Assembly: GCA_902610975.1 (NCBI GenBank)
Contig: CACLXL010000001.1
Location: 62,001 to 126,000 of the forward strand
From: an uncultured Pelagibacteraceae bacterium
Lineage (GTDB): Bacteria; Pseudomonadota; Alphaproteobacteria; Pelagibacterales; Pelagibacteraceae
DNA: 64,000 nucleotides
Reading direction: 5' to 3'
Each line of letters starts with the position of its first letter. Positions within the stretch are counted from its first letter, which is position 1. Positions 61,613 through 64,000 of this stretch are shown here, one piece after another. The notes under the pieces were generated by a model. The model was given only the letters and a program-made list of their open reading frames with translations, did not search any database and was not told the origin of the DNA. A program made the translations under genes and the position numbers.

Positions 61613-62552
61613 GTTTTTTCATTTTTGCTTTTACAATTGGAGCGATCCTGTTTACCTCATTTAAACTATTGTAACTCCAACTTTCAACTCTATCTTCTAG
61701 TTCTCTAGTTATACCTAAATCTTTCAATTGTGAATAAAATTTTTTAAATCTTCCTGTTGGTTTAAAAGACTTCATCATAGCAATATAAACAGGTTTTCCG
61801 GTCATTGCAGCTTCTGAAATCATTGACGTGGAGTCGCATGTTACAACTATATAATTTGAAATAGCCAATGCTGAGAGATAAGCTTTTTTATCAATGGTTT
61901 TTACTACATGGTGATTAATGCTAAAAGTATTATAAGCAATTTTTAAAATATTTTCAGGTGTTCTGTAAGAAGGAATTACAATAATTTTAAATTTATCAGG
62001 GGTAAATAAAGTCTTAACTTTGTTAAAAAGTTCATGAATTTGTTTTTCAGAATAATTGTAATATTTATTCGGTCCTCCGATTATAAATGCAACTAGTTCT
62101 CTTCTCTTGTCTTTCTCAATTCCAAGATATTTTGAATTCTCGTTAATTTCTTTTTTATTTAAATAATGAATGGCTCCTATTGTGTTGATTATATTTTCAC
62201 CTTTTAAATTATCATGCTCTGGAGTTATTATAAGATCAAAGTGTTCAAAAGAAACTTTTGGATCTTGTACGTGTATATTGAAAATTTGATTACCTAATCT
62301 TTTTTTTAAAGCTATTGATGGTATTACACTTTTTCTTCCACATGATATAATAACTTTACAATCACAAACAAATTTATTTTTTACCAAATTTTCTGATATT
62401 GGGCTTATTTTAGGAGGAATTAAATTCCAAAAAGATTTTAATTCAATTTTTTGGTGTTTATAACTTAGGCCCAAAGCTTTAGCTAATCCCTCTACTTGAC
62501 TAACCATGCCGTGCATGCCCTGTGTTAAAAGAAGTGCTTTTAATTCCAACAT
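61599..62552 (-). CDS. mitochondrial-fission ELM1-like family protein (DUF1022)
   Basis: LLLTQGMHGMVSQVEGLAKALGLSYKHQ, IISCGRKSVIPSIALKK, VTCDSTSMISEAAMTGKPVYIAMMKS. Confidence 0.8.
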   Translation of the reverse strand: MLELKALLLTQGMHGMVSQVEGLAKALGLSYKHQKIELKSFWNLIPPKISPISENLVKNKFVCDCKVIISCGRKSVIPSIALKKRLGNQIFNIHVQDPKVSFEHFDLIITPEHDNLKGENIINTIGAIHYLNKKEINENSKYLGIEKDKRRELVAFIIGGPNKYYNYSEKQIHELFNKVKTLFTPDKFKIIVIPSYRTPENILKIAYNTFSINHHVVKTIDKKAYLSALAISNYIVVTCDSTSMISEAAMTGKPVYIAMMKSFKPTGRFKKFYSQLKDLGITRELEDRVESWSYNSLNEVNRIAPIVKAKMKKHGII

Positions 62553-62575
62553 TAGTTACTATATACCTTTACATA

Positions 62576-64000
<1,425 letters not shown>

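Overview
The window is an AT-rich, very compact chromosomal segment. It looks like a streamlined alphaproteobacterium of the SAR11/Pelagibacterales type; this is inferred from gene content, base composition, gene overlaps and a permuted alphaproteobacterial-type tmRNA. No CRISPR array, prophage, transposase or integrase was found. Nearly all of it is core machinery: (i) an elongasome cluster, bactofilin-rodA-mrdA-mreDCB; (ii) leuA-ilvC-ilvH-ilvB; (iii) miaA-degP-DUF2065-hflC-hflK; (iv) mrp, thyX, a two-piece tmRNA, a DUF2784 gene, a MazG-like gene and fumC; (v) an AsmA-like gene, uvrD and pepP; (vi) an 18-gene dcw supercluster on the minus strand, mraZ-ftsZ-rsmH-ftsL-ftsI-murEF-mraY-murD-ftsW-murG-murC-murB-ddl-ftsQ-ftsA-lpxC-bamD-ligA; (vii) rnpB, an amidase, mlaA, mlaC and a CAU tRNA; (viii) a sugar O-methyltransferase, rpoD, dnaG, yqeY, carA and carB; (ix) a 2OG-Fe(II) oxygenase, an ELM1-like gene, trxB and a partial aminotransferase. 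The most unusual signals are: an approximately 29-bp near-perfect second copy of the tmRNA 3' terminus, with the two copies bracketing a single DUF2784 gene like a minimal att-bounded cassette; an atypical T-loop in that tmRNA; an FtsA whose nucleotide-binding motifs look eroded; ftsZ placed at the head of the dcw cluster; a MurE-MurF fusion; a 10-bp-phased triple TGGG MraZ-box-like array on the dcw promoter; loss of DnaG zinc ligands; and convergent gene ends that overlap or abut at every junction.
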